From assembly GCA_963931865.1 (NCBI GenBank), contig OZ007508.1, forward strand, positions 14,692,781 through 14,756,780: a stretch of 64,000 nucleotides of DNA. Direction: 5' to 3'. The position numbers and the translations under genes were made by a program. Shown piece after piece: positions 44,210-53,101 of this stretch (positions are counted from its first letter, which is position 1; every line of letters begins with the position of its first letter). The notes under the pieces were generated by a model. That model did no database searches. It had not been told where the DNA came from and was given only the letters and a program-made list of their open reading frames with translations. The stretch is from Axinella damicornis. Its lineage: Eukaryota; Porifera; Demospongiae; Axinellida; Axinellidae.

Positions 44210-45337
44210 TCAGGGTCGGTATCCGTCAAAGAAGTTCTTGAAACCTGCCGGCTCATAGGGACCGAACACAATCTGCTCCAGCACACCGACACCTTCCCGC
44301 TTACCATCAGAGGCACTGACCACCTGCTGGGTGTGCAGGTTTTCCGGCGACTCATGGTCGAGCTGACGTGTGTCAAAGGATTCATGCCCGGTGGCGAGTT
44401 CTCCTTTCCATGCGCCCTGCCTCCATTCCGGGTGGCCATAGCCCAGCCCCTTCATCATAAAGGTTAGTTTCGGCTCCAGAGTGATTGTCCGTATTCCGTC
44501 ATCCAGATTGACCAGGTCAATTTCGGCGCGTTTGGCGAGGCGCGTGCCCTCATGGTATTCAATGCGATGTCGCGCGGTCAGCTTGCGGTCCACCCTGCCA
44601 TCTTCAACGCCGGGGATATCCGCCTCAGCGGCGTAAAGTGGCGCTTCGAGCCCTTCACGAACCAGCGGCTCTCCTCGCTGACCATCAAAGAAGATCGCGT
44701 GAGAAACATGGTCCTCCCAAAAGAGCGGTGCCCAGACAAAACAAATTCCGTTCGGCAGGTTCGGTGCACCGCCCGCTTCCGGTTCCCCGACACCCCGCAC
44801 ACCCCAGCTTCTGTCCTTGGTACCGTGGCAGATGGACTCCTCGACCTTGATGCTGCCCTCCGGATGATGCACTTCACCCTGCCAGCGACCAAACTGGTCA
44901 AAGCGGGTCGCATCCATCATCCGACGCGTGCCGGACCACAGAATCTGCCGCCCTTCCTGGATAGACGCCGTGCGCGCCGAGAAGGTCAGATCGCAGGTAA
45001 CACCACTTTCATTATCGTCCAGAATGACGCGGGTCTTCCTCATGGGCTCAATGACTTCGATCCGAAACGGACCCACATCCATGTCAGTTCTCTCAACCGG
45101 AGCACGGCGGGAGCCATAAAAGCAATGCTGCCTCAGACCCGGCTGAACCACGCTGAAGGCACAGTCCATGACCTCCCGGTGCGGGTAAACTGCCATCCCG
45201 ACGCCAAAGTAATATGAGCCATCCGGCGCATAGCCATTGAACCAGGTGCGGTCATAGACATTCCTGTCACTGGTGACCGGATGAGCAACAGGCTCGGGCG
45301 TCTGATGAATCGGAAAGTCATCTAACTTATTAAGCAT
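44210..45337 (-). CDS. Uncharacterised 375-residue protein (beta-rich, possibly CrtC/lipocalin-like)
   Basis: I do not recognise a characterised family. No signal peptide or membrane helix is seen. The sequence is rich in aromatic and short beta-strand patterns (GSYYFGVGMAVYPHREVMDCAFSV is one), with DRSWGVRGVGEPEAGG near the middle. That pattern recalls the two-domain beta-barrel fold of hydroxyneurosporene-synthase/AttH-like proteins; this is a weak structural guess. It converges on the sulfotransferase gene. Confidence 0.7.
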   Translation of the reverse strand: MLNKLDDFPIHQTPEPVAHPVTSDRNVYDRTWFNGYAPDGSYYFGVGMAVYPHREVMDCAFSVVQPGLRQHCFYGSRRAPVERTDMDVGPFRIEVIEPMRKTRVILDDNESGVTCDLTFSARTASIQEGRQILWSGTRRMMDATRFDQFGRWQGEVHHPEGSIKVEESICHGTKDRSWGVRGVGEPEAGGAPNLPNGICFVWAPLFWEDHVSHAIFFDGQRGEPLVREGLEAPLYAAEADIPGVEDGRVDRKLTARHRIEYHEGTRLAKRAEIDLVNLDDGIRTITLEPKLTFMMKGLGYGHPEWRQGAWKGELATGHESFDTRQLDHESPENLHTQQVVSASDGKREGVGVLEQIVFGPYEPAGFKNFFDGYRP

Positions 45338-45507
45338 CGCGTGATATTCCCCTGACCGTTGACAACAGCAGGAACCGTATCACTTCCTGCGGCAGGAATT
45401 AAAGACTCAGCCACACAATCCCCCGCAAGGGTGAATGACAGCCGCTTCAAGGCCGTGTTATATACCGGTTGGGCGGGCCGCTCACATACAACCCATAGAG
45501 GCGACAA

Positions 45508-47004
45508 ATGAACAGGCTGCTGCTTACAACGATTCTCGTCGCTACAATCCTTATTCCTTTCTCCACTTCATCAGCAGAGGGAGACTTCATGACAGCCTCG
45601 GACATCCGGGACAGCTTCGCACAGGGCGAGTCCGCAGCCTCAATCGCAAAATCTGCCCTGCAGAAAATTGAGGCAATGGACGATGACTATCATGCGGTCA
45701 TCATCGCCGGCGGCGACCGTGTGAATTCGGAAACAGCCCGACTGGACAAGCTGCCTGCTGCGGAACGGTCAACACTGCCACTGGGCGGTGTACCCATTCT
45801 GGTAAAAGATAACGTCGAAACGAAGGGCTGGCCGACCACCGCCGGGTCACTGGCCCTGGCCGACAACGAGACCGGCAGGGATGCCTCCCTGATCTCCAAC
45901 CTGCGTGACGCGGGCGCCATTATCCTGGGCAAGGCCAATCTCAGTGAATGGGCCAACTTCCGGTCAGAACAATCCATCTCCGGCTGGAGCGCCGTCGGTG
46001 GGCAGGCACGAAACGCTCACGATCCCAAACGTTCTCCTTGCGGTTCCAGTTCCGGGTCCGCCGTGTCCGTTGCACTGGGTTATGTTCCCATTGCCATCGG
46101 CAGCGAAACCGATGGTTCCATTGTCTGCCCTGCCTCTGTCAATGGTGTGGTCGGCTTTAAGCCTACCCATGGAATTGTCTCCGGTGACGGTGTTGTTCCA
46201 CTGGCGGCGTCACAGGATATCGCCGGTCCCATCGCCATCAGCGTCACCGATGCTGCTCTGGCACTGGGTGCCATGATGCAGGGTGATGAATCACTGAGCG
46301 GCCTCCGTGCAAGCCTGATTGACCTTAAAGTGCCGGATTCCCTGGCGGGTATCCGGGTCGGTGTGCTGGCAGATACCCAGGGCTTTGATCAGCGCCGGGA
46401 TGATCTGCTATCGGACAACCTGAAACTGCTTACCGGTCTCGGCGCAGAACTGATACCTGATCTCAGGGCAGCCCCCTACAAGGGACTGGGTGGTGATGAA
46501 TACCAGGTGCTCCTCTATGAATTCAGGTATCAGCTTGATCAATACCTCGCGGGCCTGCCTGACGAACTCAACAGGCTGACACTGGCGAAGATAATAGCCT
46601 TCAACCGGCAATCCACGGTCGAACTCTCCCTGTTTGATCAAAGCATCTTTGAGAAAGCACAGGCACTGGAGATGACCGCAGAGCAGTACCGGGAGAAACT
46701 TGCCGCCATCAGGCGGGCGGCCCGGGAAGATGGACTGGACAGGTTGCTCGGAGAGCACCAACTGGATGTTATCGTCGGAATCACGGTCGGCCCTGCCTGG
46801 ATGATCGACGATATTAATGGCGATGCCTCCCACGGCCCTTCCATGTCCAGCCTGCCCGCCATCGGCGGGCATCCCCACATCACGGTTCCCATGGGCGACA
46901 TCAGGGGCATGCCGGTCGGACTGTCCTTCGTGGGCGCACGCCTGGCTGATGCGGAGATTGCGGCTATCGCTGCGGCTTTCGAGGCCGGGACCGCCCGCCG
47001 GTAA
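45508..47004 (+). CDS. Exported amidase-signature family hydrolase
   Basis: 498 residues with a signal peptide (1 to about 23). The Ser-cisSer-Lys machinery is visible: GGVPILVKDN with Lys100, CGSSSGSAVSVALG with the cis-Ser near 181, and GSETDGSIVCPAS with nucleophile near Ser204. It hydrolyses an amide in the periplasm or outside; substrate not predictable. The preceding interval (45338-45507) holds a short perfect inverted repeat, TTCCTGC-G-GCAGGAA (45384-45398), and no gene. Confidence 0.9.
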   Translation: MNRLLLTTILVATILIPFSTSSAEGDFMTASDIRDSFAQGESAASIAKSALQKIEAMDDDYHAVIIAGGDRVNSETARLDKLPAAERSTLPLGGVPILVKDNVETKGWPTTAGSLALADNETGRDASLISNLRDAGAIILGKANLSEWANFRSEQSISGWSAVGGQARNAHDPKRSPCGSSSGSAVSVALGYVPIAIGSETDGSIVCPASVNGVVGFKPTHGIVSGDGVVPLAASQDIAGPIAISVTDAALALGAMMQGDESLSGLRASLIDLKVPDSLAGIRVGVLADTQGFDQRRDDLLSDNLKLLTGLGAELIPDLRAAPYKGLGGDEYQVLLYEFRYQLDQYLAGLPDELNRLTLAKIIAFNRQSTVELSLFDQSIFEKAQALEMTAEQYREKLAAIRRAAREDGLDRLLGEHQLDVIVGITVGPAWMIDDINGDASHGPSMSSLPAIGGHPHITVPMGDIRGMPVGLSFVGARLADAEIAAIAAAFEAGTARR

Positions 47005-47047
47005 CCCTGTCACCTCATTTGCTGACCGATGCGTAATCCCGGCGGCA

Positions 47048-47650
47048 TCAAACCTTCTCGCGTGCGGGCAGACCCTTTTTCTCGCGCAACTTGTTCATAC
47101 GATCACGGTCCACATCCAGCGGGTCACCCAGTTCATTTTCATCAGCGGTACCGGCCATGTGTTTACCGGCAAGCGTGCCGTTGTACATGATTTTCTTGAC
47201 GGGAGTAATCGCGAGAATAATACGTAGAGGCGAATCCAGCAGGTTGTAAAAGAATTCTTCACCTTCCTTGCTGTTCGGGTTCAGCTTCTTCGACAGGGCT
47301 TCGTAGAACCACTGCTTGCTCTCCTCGTCCTGGTAGAACTCACCCGTGCCTTTGAAAGTGATCGCACCACCCGGCAGACCCGCAGGCGCACCCGGAGGAT
47401 AACCCATGGCACTGACATTGACGGACACACGATTGTCGCGACGTATCGCAGCCGTTCGATGACGGTGTTCGGCAAACGTCAGCCAGATTCTGCCTTCATG
47501 CCAGACGAAGGCATGAGTCACACCCACTGGCCAACCGTCTTTGGTTGCCCACATGAGTACACACTCAACTGAGTTGTTCATGAGCTGATCCACTTCTTCG
47601 TCGGTAAATGGATAGATTGAGACCATTTCATGATCGTGGGTTTGCGCCAT
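47048..47650 (-). CDS. Pyridoxamine 5'-phosphate oxidase-like flavin/F420-type protein
   Basis: 200 residues with the split-barrel pattern of PNPOx-like proteins: VLMWATKDGWPVGVTHAFVWHEGRIWLTF, HRTAAIRRDNRVSVNV, and ITFKGTGEFYQDEESKQWFYEAL. Cofactor (FMN, F420 or heme) and substrate are not decidable. The downstream half carries a charged tail. It is divergent from the LexA-controlled radical SAM gene. Confidence 0.75.
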   Translation of the reverse strand: MAQTHDHEMVSIYPFTDEEVDQLMNNSVECVLMWATKDGWPVGVTHAFVWHEGRIWLTFAEHRHRTAAIRRDNRVSVNVSAMGYPPGAPAGLPGGAITFKGTGEFYQDEESKQWFYEALSKKLNPNSKEGEEFFYNLLDSPLRIILAITPVKKIMYNGTLAGKHMAGTADENELGDPLDVDRDRMNKLREKKGLPAREKV

Positions 47651-47715
47651 GATTTCCCTCCCGTTGTTTTTGGTTGGCGTAATGGCTGAAGCATAGCATT
47701 ATGGCGCGATTGAAC

Positions 47716-47735
47716 TACTGTATTTATATACAGTA
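47716..47735. promoter_or_regulatory. LexA (SOS) box
   Basis: TACTGTATTTATATACAGTA differs from the E. coli LexA consensus at one centre position and keeps perfect CTGT-N8-ACAG. It lies 12 bases before ATG 47748 of the radical SAM gene, where bound LexA would block transcription. Confidence 0.9.
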
Positions 47736-47747
47736 TTCATGTAGGCT

Positions 47748-48842
47748 ATGCCCATGCACAACACAGACCCGAACAGAACCGGCAAAGCCGGAAAACTGAA
47801 AGGCCGGGGTGCCCTGTCAAATCCGGACAACCGTTTCCGGCACCAGGTCACAGAGAGGTTTTTTGACGACTGGGATCTGCCGGAAGACGAACCAGGCCGA
47901 CCAAAGACGCAAATCCTTGAGGAAAACTGCCGGACGATTATCAGTTCAAACCAGTCACCGGATATCCCGTTCAATGCATCCATCAATCCCTATCGAGGCT
48001 GCGAACACGGATGTATCTACTGCTATGCGCGGCCAACACATGCCTACTGGGATATGTCCCCCGGACTGGACTTTGAAACAAAGATCATCAGCAAACCCAA
48101 CGCCGCCGGGTTACTCCGGCAAAAGCTGACCCGGCCCGGATACAGGGTCAGCCCCATCATGATCGGTGCAAACACCGACCCCTATCAGCCGTCAGAGGCA
48201 AAACTCGGCATCACTCGAAGCATCATCGAGGTCCTGGCTGAGTTTGAGCATCCATTCTCTGTCATCACAAAAAGTAACCTCATTCTGCGAGACCTGGATT
48301 TGCTTGGGCCAATGGCCGACAAAAATCTGTTCAGCGCCGCCGTCAGCGTGACCACCCTGGACAACAATCTGAAGCGGATTCTGGAGCCCCGCACGCCCCG
48401 GGGACTGACCAGACTCAATGCGATCCGGCAGCTCAGCGAAGCAGGCATCAGGGTGACACTGCTTGCCGCGCCAATGATTCCCTTTATCAATGATCACGAG
48501 CTGGAACATATCCTGGGTCAGGGCAAACAGGCCGGGGCTGTCTCCGCCCAATACATTCTTCTCCGTTTACCCCATGAAATCAGCGATCTGTTCCGGGAAT
48601 GGCTGAATGAGCACTTTCCTGAACGGGCCGGAAAGGTCATGAGTATCATCCGCCAGAGTCGCGGCGGTAAGGACTACAGTAGCGTGTTCGGCGAGCGGAT
48701 GGTGGGTACCGGTGAGTTCGCCAGGTTGCTGCATAACCGATGGCGGGTAGCAAGCCGCAGGCTGGGCTATCGGAACGATCATCGATTCGAGCTTGATACC
48801 GGACGGTTCCGCAGAACCAACGAGCAACTGACGCTGTTTTGA
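47748..48842 (+). CDS. PA0069-family radical SAM protein (SplB-like), LexA-controlled
   Basis: 364 residues. NPYRGCEHGCIYCYARPTHAYW holds the Cx3Cx2C cluster motif of radical SAM enzymes. DLDFETKIISKPNAAGLLRQ-like and IGANTDPYQPSEAKLGITR segments are typical of the PA0069/SplB-like group, which is related to spore photoproduct lyase. The C-terminus is basic (RNDHRFELDTGRFRRTNEQ). With a LexA box directly in front, a role in DNA or nucleotide damage repair is likely, though the reaction is not known. Confidence 0.9.
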   Translation: MPMHNTDPNRTGKAGKLKGRGALSNPDNRFRHQVTERFFDDWDLPEDEPGRPKTQILEENCRTIISSNQSPDIPFNASINPYRGCEHGCIYCYARPTHAYWDMSPGLDFETKIISKPNAAGLLRQKLTRPGYRVSPIMIGANTDPYQPSEAKLGITRSIIEVLAEFEHPFSVITKSNLILRDLDLLGPMADKNLFSAAVSVTTLDNNLKRILEPRTPRGLTRLNAIRQLSEAGIRVTLLAAPMIPFINDHELEHILGQGKQAGAVSAQYILLRLPHEISDLFREWLNEHFPERAGKVMSIIRQSRGGKDYSSVFGERMVGTGEFARLLHNRWRVASRRLGYRNDHRFELDTGRFRRTNEQLTLF

Positions 48843-48897
48843 GACTGGCCATTTGATAGTCGTCTACCCTGATCCCGCATTTTTTTCACTTTTTATC

Positions 48898-48922
48898 AAA
48901 CTTTTTCCAACCCGTGGCCGTC
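48898..48922 (+). promoter_or_regulatory. ECF-type promoter in front of the sigma factor gene
   Basis: AAAC (48898-48901), a 17-base spacer and CGTC (48919-48922) match the general ECF promoter form (AAC ... CGTC). It lies about 30 bases before the sigma gene ATG, suggesting that the factor transcribes its own operon. Confidence 0.5.
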
Positions 48923-48951
48923 TATATATCCAGGTAGTCGGGCCGGACCCC

Positions 48952-49518
48952 ATGAAAGTTCAATCAGGAATCGGTCGCAAAAGCGACGAGCAACTCATCC
49001 AGCGGGCACTGGAAGGCTCTGAGAATGCATGGCTGACACTGGTCAGGCGTTACGAAACCCGCCTGTTCAACCATGCACTGCGGATGGTGGGTAACCCTGA
49101 TGATGCAGGGGATCTGCTACAGGACGTATTCCTGTCGGTCTACAGAAATCTCGGGAGGTTTCGTGGTGATGCACCTTTCGTTGCATGGCTGTTTCGGATC
49201 GCGACGTTTCGCTGCACCGACCACCTGAGGCGAAAGAAACCGCAACCGGGCGAATACGAAGAACTGCCGGACTCAGACCACAGGAACGACCCGGCGCGCG
49301 GTTATGAAGATGTGAGGTCCAATGGCGACATTGTCCGCATGCTGGCGAGCCTGCCCAACGAGCAGCGCCAGGTTATCGAATTGAAGTTTTTCCAGAACTT
49401 CACCTTCGATGAAATCGCAGCGCAACTGGGTATCAGTTCTAATACTGCGAAATCGCGGCTGTATGCCGCATTGAAGAAATTGAGAGGCACGGAGGAAGCA
49501 GCCGCGATGGCCTGCTGA
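48952..49518 (+). CDS. ECF RNA polymerase sigma factor
   Basis: 188 residues from ATG 48952. Sigma region 2 is NHALRMVGNPDDAGDLLQDVFLSVYRNLGRFRGDAPFVAWLFRIATFRCTDHLRR-like (about 45-95), with region 4 near the end (LPNEQRQVIELKFFQNFTFDEIAAQLG, then SSNTAKSRLYAALKKLR). The next gene is its membrane anti-sigma factor, 7 bases downstream. An upstream frame extension to 48853 crosses the promoter and is rejected. The inducing signal is unknown; an envelope stress is the usual case for this layout. Confidence 0.92.
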   Translation: MKVQSGIGRKSDEQLIQRALEGSENAWLTLVRRYETRLFNHALRMVGNPDDAGDLLQDVFLSVYRNLGRFRGDAPFVAWLFRIATFRCTDHLRRKKPQPGEYEELPDSDHRNDPARGYEDVRSNGDIVRMLASLPNEQRQVIELKFFQNFTFDEIAAQLGISSNTAKSRLYAALKKLRGTEEAAAMAC

Positions 49519-49525
49519 AACAGGT

Positions 49526-50197
49526 ATGACTATGACCGGGATGAATTGTGAACAATGCGAGGAACTGCTCTTCGACTTCCACGAAGGCCGATTGCCCGCC
49601 GAAACAGCCGCCAGTGTGGATACCCACCTGAAGTCATGTAATGACTGCGGTGCTCTGCTGAACGACATCTGGCAGATGAGCCTCGTGGCCACGCGCTGGC
49701 AGGACCGGGCGCCCGGAAATTATGACAGGGGCAAAACGGCAGACTTTGAAAGTCGCGGATGGCGGTTTCCCGAGATGTTCGCGACCGCCGCTTCGATTCT
49801 CGCCATCATTCTCGTCCTGACGGATGCCAGCATCAACACCGGCGATGGCGTGGTCCTGCAATTCGGTTCCGACAATTACCTGACTGAAGACACCTTCGCA
49901 CACAACCAGGCAGAACTCACCGACAGGTGGGACCAACGCCTGAGCGATTTGTCGGCACGACAGGTCGCCGGCGATCAACTGGTGCTCCGTTCAGTGCTCC
50001 GGGCCAGCCGCGAAGAGCGCAAGGAAGAAATGACGGCTCTGGTCAGCTACTGGACCGGCACCCAGGCACAGCAGAACCGTGAAACCGAAGAGAACCTGCG
50101 CTACCTGCTGGCCAGCCAGGCCGAAGACGAGAAAGACATCCATCAACTATCCAATGCGTTTCGCCAGATCAGTGTGCAACGCGGTAACAACATGTAG
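49526..50197 (+). CDS. Membrane-anchored zinc-finger anti-sigma factor
   Basis: 223 residues. The N-terminus is a zinc-binding anti-sigma domain (MNCEQCEELLFDFHEGRLP, then His34-x3-Cys38-x2-Cys41). One hydrophobic segment (about 80-97, MFATAASILAIILVL) crosses the membrane, and a periplasmic domain with a helical, glutamate-rich C-terminus follows. It should hold the sigma factor at the membrane until a signal releases it. The next gene starts 10 bases downstream. Confidence 0.88.
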   Translation: MTMTGMNCEQCEELLFDFHEGRLPAETAASVDTHLKSCNDCGALLNDIWQMSLVATRWQDRAPGNYDRGKTADFESRGWRFPEMFATAASILAIILVLTDASINTGDGVVLQFGSDNYLTEDTFAHNQAELTDRWDQRLSDLSARQVAGDQLVLRSVLRASREERKEEMTALVSYWTGTQAQQNRETEENLRYLLASQAEDEKDIHQLSNAFRQISVQRGNNM

Positions 50198-50207
50198 AGG
50201 TTACTCC

Positions 50208-51146
50208 ATGAACATTCGAAACAGGATCAAGCGCCGCAATCTGATGTTGAATCTGGTTGCAGTCATCATCGCATCCGCAATCGCTTTCCACAGCATTGCT
50301 GACCCGGACTATGATCTGATGCGCAAAGACATCAACATCATGATCGGTATTGTCAAATCTGCGTTCGAGAATTCTGCATTCGAGAATTCTGCATCCGAGA
50401 ACAAGGAGAACTGCAGGTCCTGCCGGATTCATGTCACGGGTCACTACCTGGCGGACCAGGGTGTCGTCTTTAACGTCAGGCCCGCGTCCGGTCGTCACGC
50501 GTATGCGTTCAAGACCCCGGACTTTGAAGAGAACGTCGAGGTCTTTGCAGAAGGCATAGCAGCCATCCCGCTGGTGGTTGAGGGTATTCTCGAAGGTGTG
50601 GAGACGGGTCTTGCCAACGAAGACTTCAGCAACTTTACGATCCGGGCGGACGGCGACTGGTCCAAACAAAGCCGCAGTGCGCGCCAGGCGCTTCGTGAAG
50701 CACGGGCTGAACTGAGGGAGGCCAATCGCGAGTTACGAGAAATCGAAATTGAGGCGATCCATGCCGAGGAGAACGAACTCACGGAACTGGAGCAGCGGGA
50801 GACTGAAATCCTTCAGGAACTGGAACGCCTGTCCCGGGAAGAAGCACAGATTAAGGAAAACCTGGCCAGCCAGGTAAAAACCAGGAAAAATGCGATTCAA
50901 GAGAAACGGGCCAAACGCCTGGAGGTCCGGCGCCAACGATTCGAGGAAATGGAAACGCTGGTACTCAACACCTTCTGTGACTACAGCGGTACGATGCGAA
51001 GCCTGCCGAAGAATGAGCGCATCAACGTGATCGTCAGCAGGGATGAGGGACCATCGAACATCTATGTGTTCGAGCAATCGGAACTGGATGATTGCGATTC
51101 GTCACAAACCAACGTCCGAGACCATGCACTGATCTACGCCTTTTGA
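50208..51146 (+). CDS. Exported coiled-coil protein of the ECF operon, function unknown
   Basis: 312 residues from ATG 50208, set by AGAGG. A signal or anchor helix (about 13-31) precedes a tandem repeat (AFENSAFENSASENK, about 52-66) and a CRSCRIHVTGHYLADQGVVF segment. Next comes a long acidic/basic coiled coil (about 160-250, rich in Glu, Arg, Leu) and a C-terminal domain with two further Cys. No known family. Being third in the sigma/anti-sigma operon, it is probably an output or sensor of that system in the periplasm; this is inference. Its end overlaps the convergent MFS gene by 13 bases. Confidence 0.8.
   Translation: MNIRNRIKRRNLMLNLVAVIIASAIAFHSIADPDYDLMRKDINIMIGIVKSAFENSAFENSASENKENCRSCRIHVTGHYLADQGVVFNVRPASGRHAYAFKTPDFEENVEVFAEGIAAIPLVVEGILEGVETGLANEDFSNFTIRADGDWSKQSRSARQALREARAELREANRELREIEIEAIHAEENELTELEQRETEILQELERLSREEAQIKENLASQVKTRKNAIQEKRAKRLEVRRQRFEEMETLVLNTFCDYSGTMRSLPKNERINVIVSRDEGPSNIYVFEQSELDDCDSSQTNVRDHALIYAF
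50361..50405 (+). repeat. In-frame 15-bp tandem repeat
   Basis: GCGTTCGAGAATTCT, GCATTCGAGAATTCT and the third, diverged GCATCCGAGAACAAG encode FENSA-type repeats just after the signal segment of the exported coiled-coil protein. Unit changes would keep the frame, so the linker length could vary between strains. Confidence 0.85.
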
Positions 51147-52342
51147 ACCCGAACCGGAGATGGCAGAAACAACATCGCCGCGATGCAGGGCAGCAAAAGA
51201 ATGCCAAACGTCCAGAATGCCGCATCGTAGGATTGCGTCAGGTCAAATATCCATCCCGAGAAGATCGAACCAAAGCCGCCAGTCATCAGGAAAAGGTTGA
51301 CCAGCCCCAGGATCCGTCCGAATGAAAAGGTTCCAAACCGACTCGCATACATAATCCCCATCATGGGCATGACCCCGCCGGTGGAAAACCCCTGAAGAGC
51401 CGCGGCCACCATCAGGGAGTGCTGGTCAGGATTTCCCTGATAAAAGTAGAGAGCAGCCAGCAAAAGACCCGACATAAACCAGTAGAGATATCGGTGATCC
51501 ACCCTGTCACCCAGACTGCCGAACACAAACTTGCCAACAATCATCGAGATAGATGTCAGCGCAATCAGTTGTGCCGCCAGTTCCTGAGTCATATCGAGAT
51601 CAGCGACATAGGCGCCGATATTGAACTGGACCCCACTGAACGCCGCATTAATGGGGATCAGCCCGATGACCGGAAGCCAGAAGTTACGTGTGGAAAGAAT
51701 CTCCTTGCTACTCCATGCCTTCGCATCAAGGTGCCCGCTGTCGACAACAGAGGGTTCCGGTTCCGGAGGTTCCTGGCGCAGAATCCAGAGATTGAGCGGA
51801 ACGATAAGAAAGACCATCAGCATCGAGAGGCAAAACATGGCATCCTGCCACTCGAACGCCTCTATCAACCCGTGCGATAAAAGCGGAATCGTCAGCCCGC
51901 CCATTGAGGTACCCATGGCGGAAATACCAAGCGCAAGACCGCGCTTATCGGTGAACCACTTGCTGACCATGGTCTGTGAAGCCAGGGTACCGCAGAGCAT
52001 CATCCCCACCGGCAGCAGCGTCATGTGAATCAGGATGATCTGCCAGAAGGCCGTCGCGCAGGAGATAAGAAACAAACCTGAAGCACCGGCCAGGCCCCCG
52101 ACAACAACAAGGAGCCTCATGGGATAACCGTCCATCACCCTTCCGAAAACAGGACTGACAGCCCCGCAGACAATCTGGAAAGAGAAAATGGCAAGCATGG
52201 CCTCGCTGCGGCTGATGCCAAAGGTCTCAAGCCATGGCACGACGAACAGCGCAAAGCTGTAGATCATGATACCGAGTGCCAGCGCCTGGTTGACCAGGGT
52301 TACCCCAACGATATACCAACGGTAGTGCCCGGATGGCATCAA
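51134..52342 (-). CDS. MFS transporter, OFA/monocarboxylate-like
   Basis: 402 residues with about twelve hydrophobic helices. HYRWYIVGVTLVNQALALGIMIYSFALFVVPWLETFGISR in helix 1 and ALGISAMGTSMGGLTIPLLSHGLIEAFEW in helices 5-6 resemble oxalate:formate/monocarboxylate carriers. The substrate is probably a small organic acid, but this cannot be fixed. Divergent from the PepSY-type gene; the 129-base gap shows no clear site. Confidence 0.88.
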   Translation of the reverse strand: MMPSGHYRWYIVGVTLVNQALALGIMIYSFALFVVPWLETFGISRSEAMLAIFSFQIVCGAVSPVFGRVMDGYPMRLLVVVGGLAGASGLFLISCATAFWQIILIHMTLLPVGMMLCGTLASQTMVSKWFTDKRGLALGISAMGTSMGGLTIPLLSHGLIEAFEWQDAMFCLSMLMVFLIVPLNLWILRQEPPEPEPSVVDSGHLDAKAWSSKEILSTRNFWLPVIGLIPINAAFSGVQFNIGAYVADLDMTQELAAQLIALTSISMIVGKFVFGSLGDRVDHRYLYWFMSGLLLAALYFYQGNPDQHSLMVAAALQGFSTGGVMPMMGIMYASRFGTFSFGRILGLVNLFLMTGGFGSIFSGWIFDLTQSYDAAFWTFGILLLPCIAAMLFLPSPVRVQKA

Positions 52343-52471
52343 CTATGACTCATAGCAGGCTCATGGCCATGATGGCCGGAAAGGCATCAGAGCATAGCAC
52401 ACACGCTGTTGGTCATTTCCGGCAAGTTTGCTAGAGTCGCCGCCCTTCTGAAAAAACAGCCGATCAATATC

Positions 52472-53011
52472 ATGCGCAATCTCTGGGTAAAAATTCATCT
52501 CTACCTTGCTTCATTCTTTCTGTCGTTTCTGCTTCTGATGGCAATTTCCGGCGGGCTTTATCTGAACGGGATCAAGGGCAATGTGGAATCCTCTCCGGTC
52601 GAGATAACCAATCCTGTCCGAATCGACCCTGGGTCACCTGATCTGAAACAGGACATTGACGGCCTGCTGCAGGCCAACGGAATCGTGCACAACTTTGAGT
52701 ATGTAAAAGTATCCGGGTTCAGCCTGATCACCCGGCCCACCTCACGCGACTACTACATGATCGACGTCTCATCCGGGGTTCCCGCCGTGACACTGAACAA
52801 ACCTGACCTGGTGAAGCGGCTGGTGGAACTGCATAAGGGTCACGGTCCGGGGCTATTCAAGACATTACAGAAAATCATGGCACCCGGGCTGGTCCTGATA
52901 CTGCTGAGCGGATTCTGGCTCGGTGTGTCATCGGAGCCGCTGCGTACGCCCACGCTGATTACCGCCGCCGCCGGGCTGGTCATCGCCCTGTCAGCAGGCT
53001 CTCTTCTGTAG
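52472..53011 (+). CDS. PepSY-type membrane protein
   Basis: 179 residues from ATG 52472. The N-terminal LWVKIHLYLASFFLSFLLLMAISGGLYL is the PepSY-associated helix; a periplasmic PepSY-like domain follows (VEITNPVRIDPGSPD to RDYYMIDVSSGVP), then two C-terminal helices. Related proteins occur next to siderophore receptors and may reduce or release iron. The adjacency to a Fur-controlled receptor fits this, but the Fur boxes lie after this gene, so its own control is not shown. Confidence 0.78.
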   Translation: MRNLWVKIHLYLASFFLSFLLLMAISGGLYLNGIKGNVESSPVEITNPVRIDPGSPDLKQDIDGLLQANGIVHNFEYVKVSGFSLITRPTSRDYYMIDVSSGVPAVTLNKPDLVKRLVELHKGHGPGLFKTLQKIMAPGLVLILLSGFWLGVSSEPLRTPTLITAAAGLVIALSAGSLL

Positions 53012-53016
53012 TACAC

Positions 53017-53054
53017 AAATGAGAATCATTCTCATATTGATAATGATTCTCATT
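53017..53054. promoter_or_regulatory. Tandem Fur boxes before the FecA-like receptor
   Basis: AATGAGAATCATTCTCAT (53018-53035) is a near-perfect palindrome and TGATAATGATTCTCATT (53038-53054) is a second Fur-like repeat. Both resemble the consensus GATAATGATAATCATTATC. They lie about 50-85 bases before the receptor start, so iron repression by Fur is strongly suggested. Confidence 0.88.
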
Positions 53055-53101
53055 TAGAATATGCTCGTCGAACTATCCGCAGTGTTATGAGGCGATTTTC
53101 G

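Noticed and set aside
45384..45398. TTCCTGC-G-GCAGGAA inverted repeat before the amidase gene
   Set aside because: Too short and single; no known operator or terminator matched, so it is only mentioned in the amidase entry.
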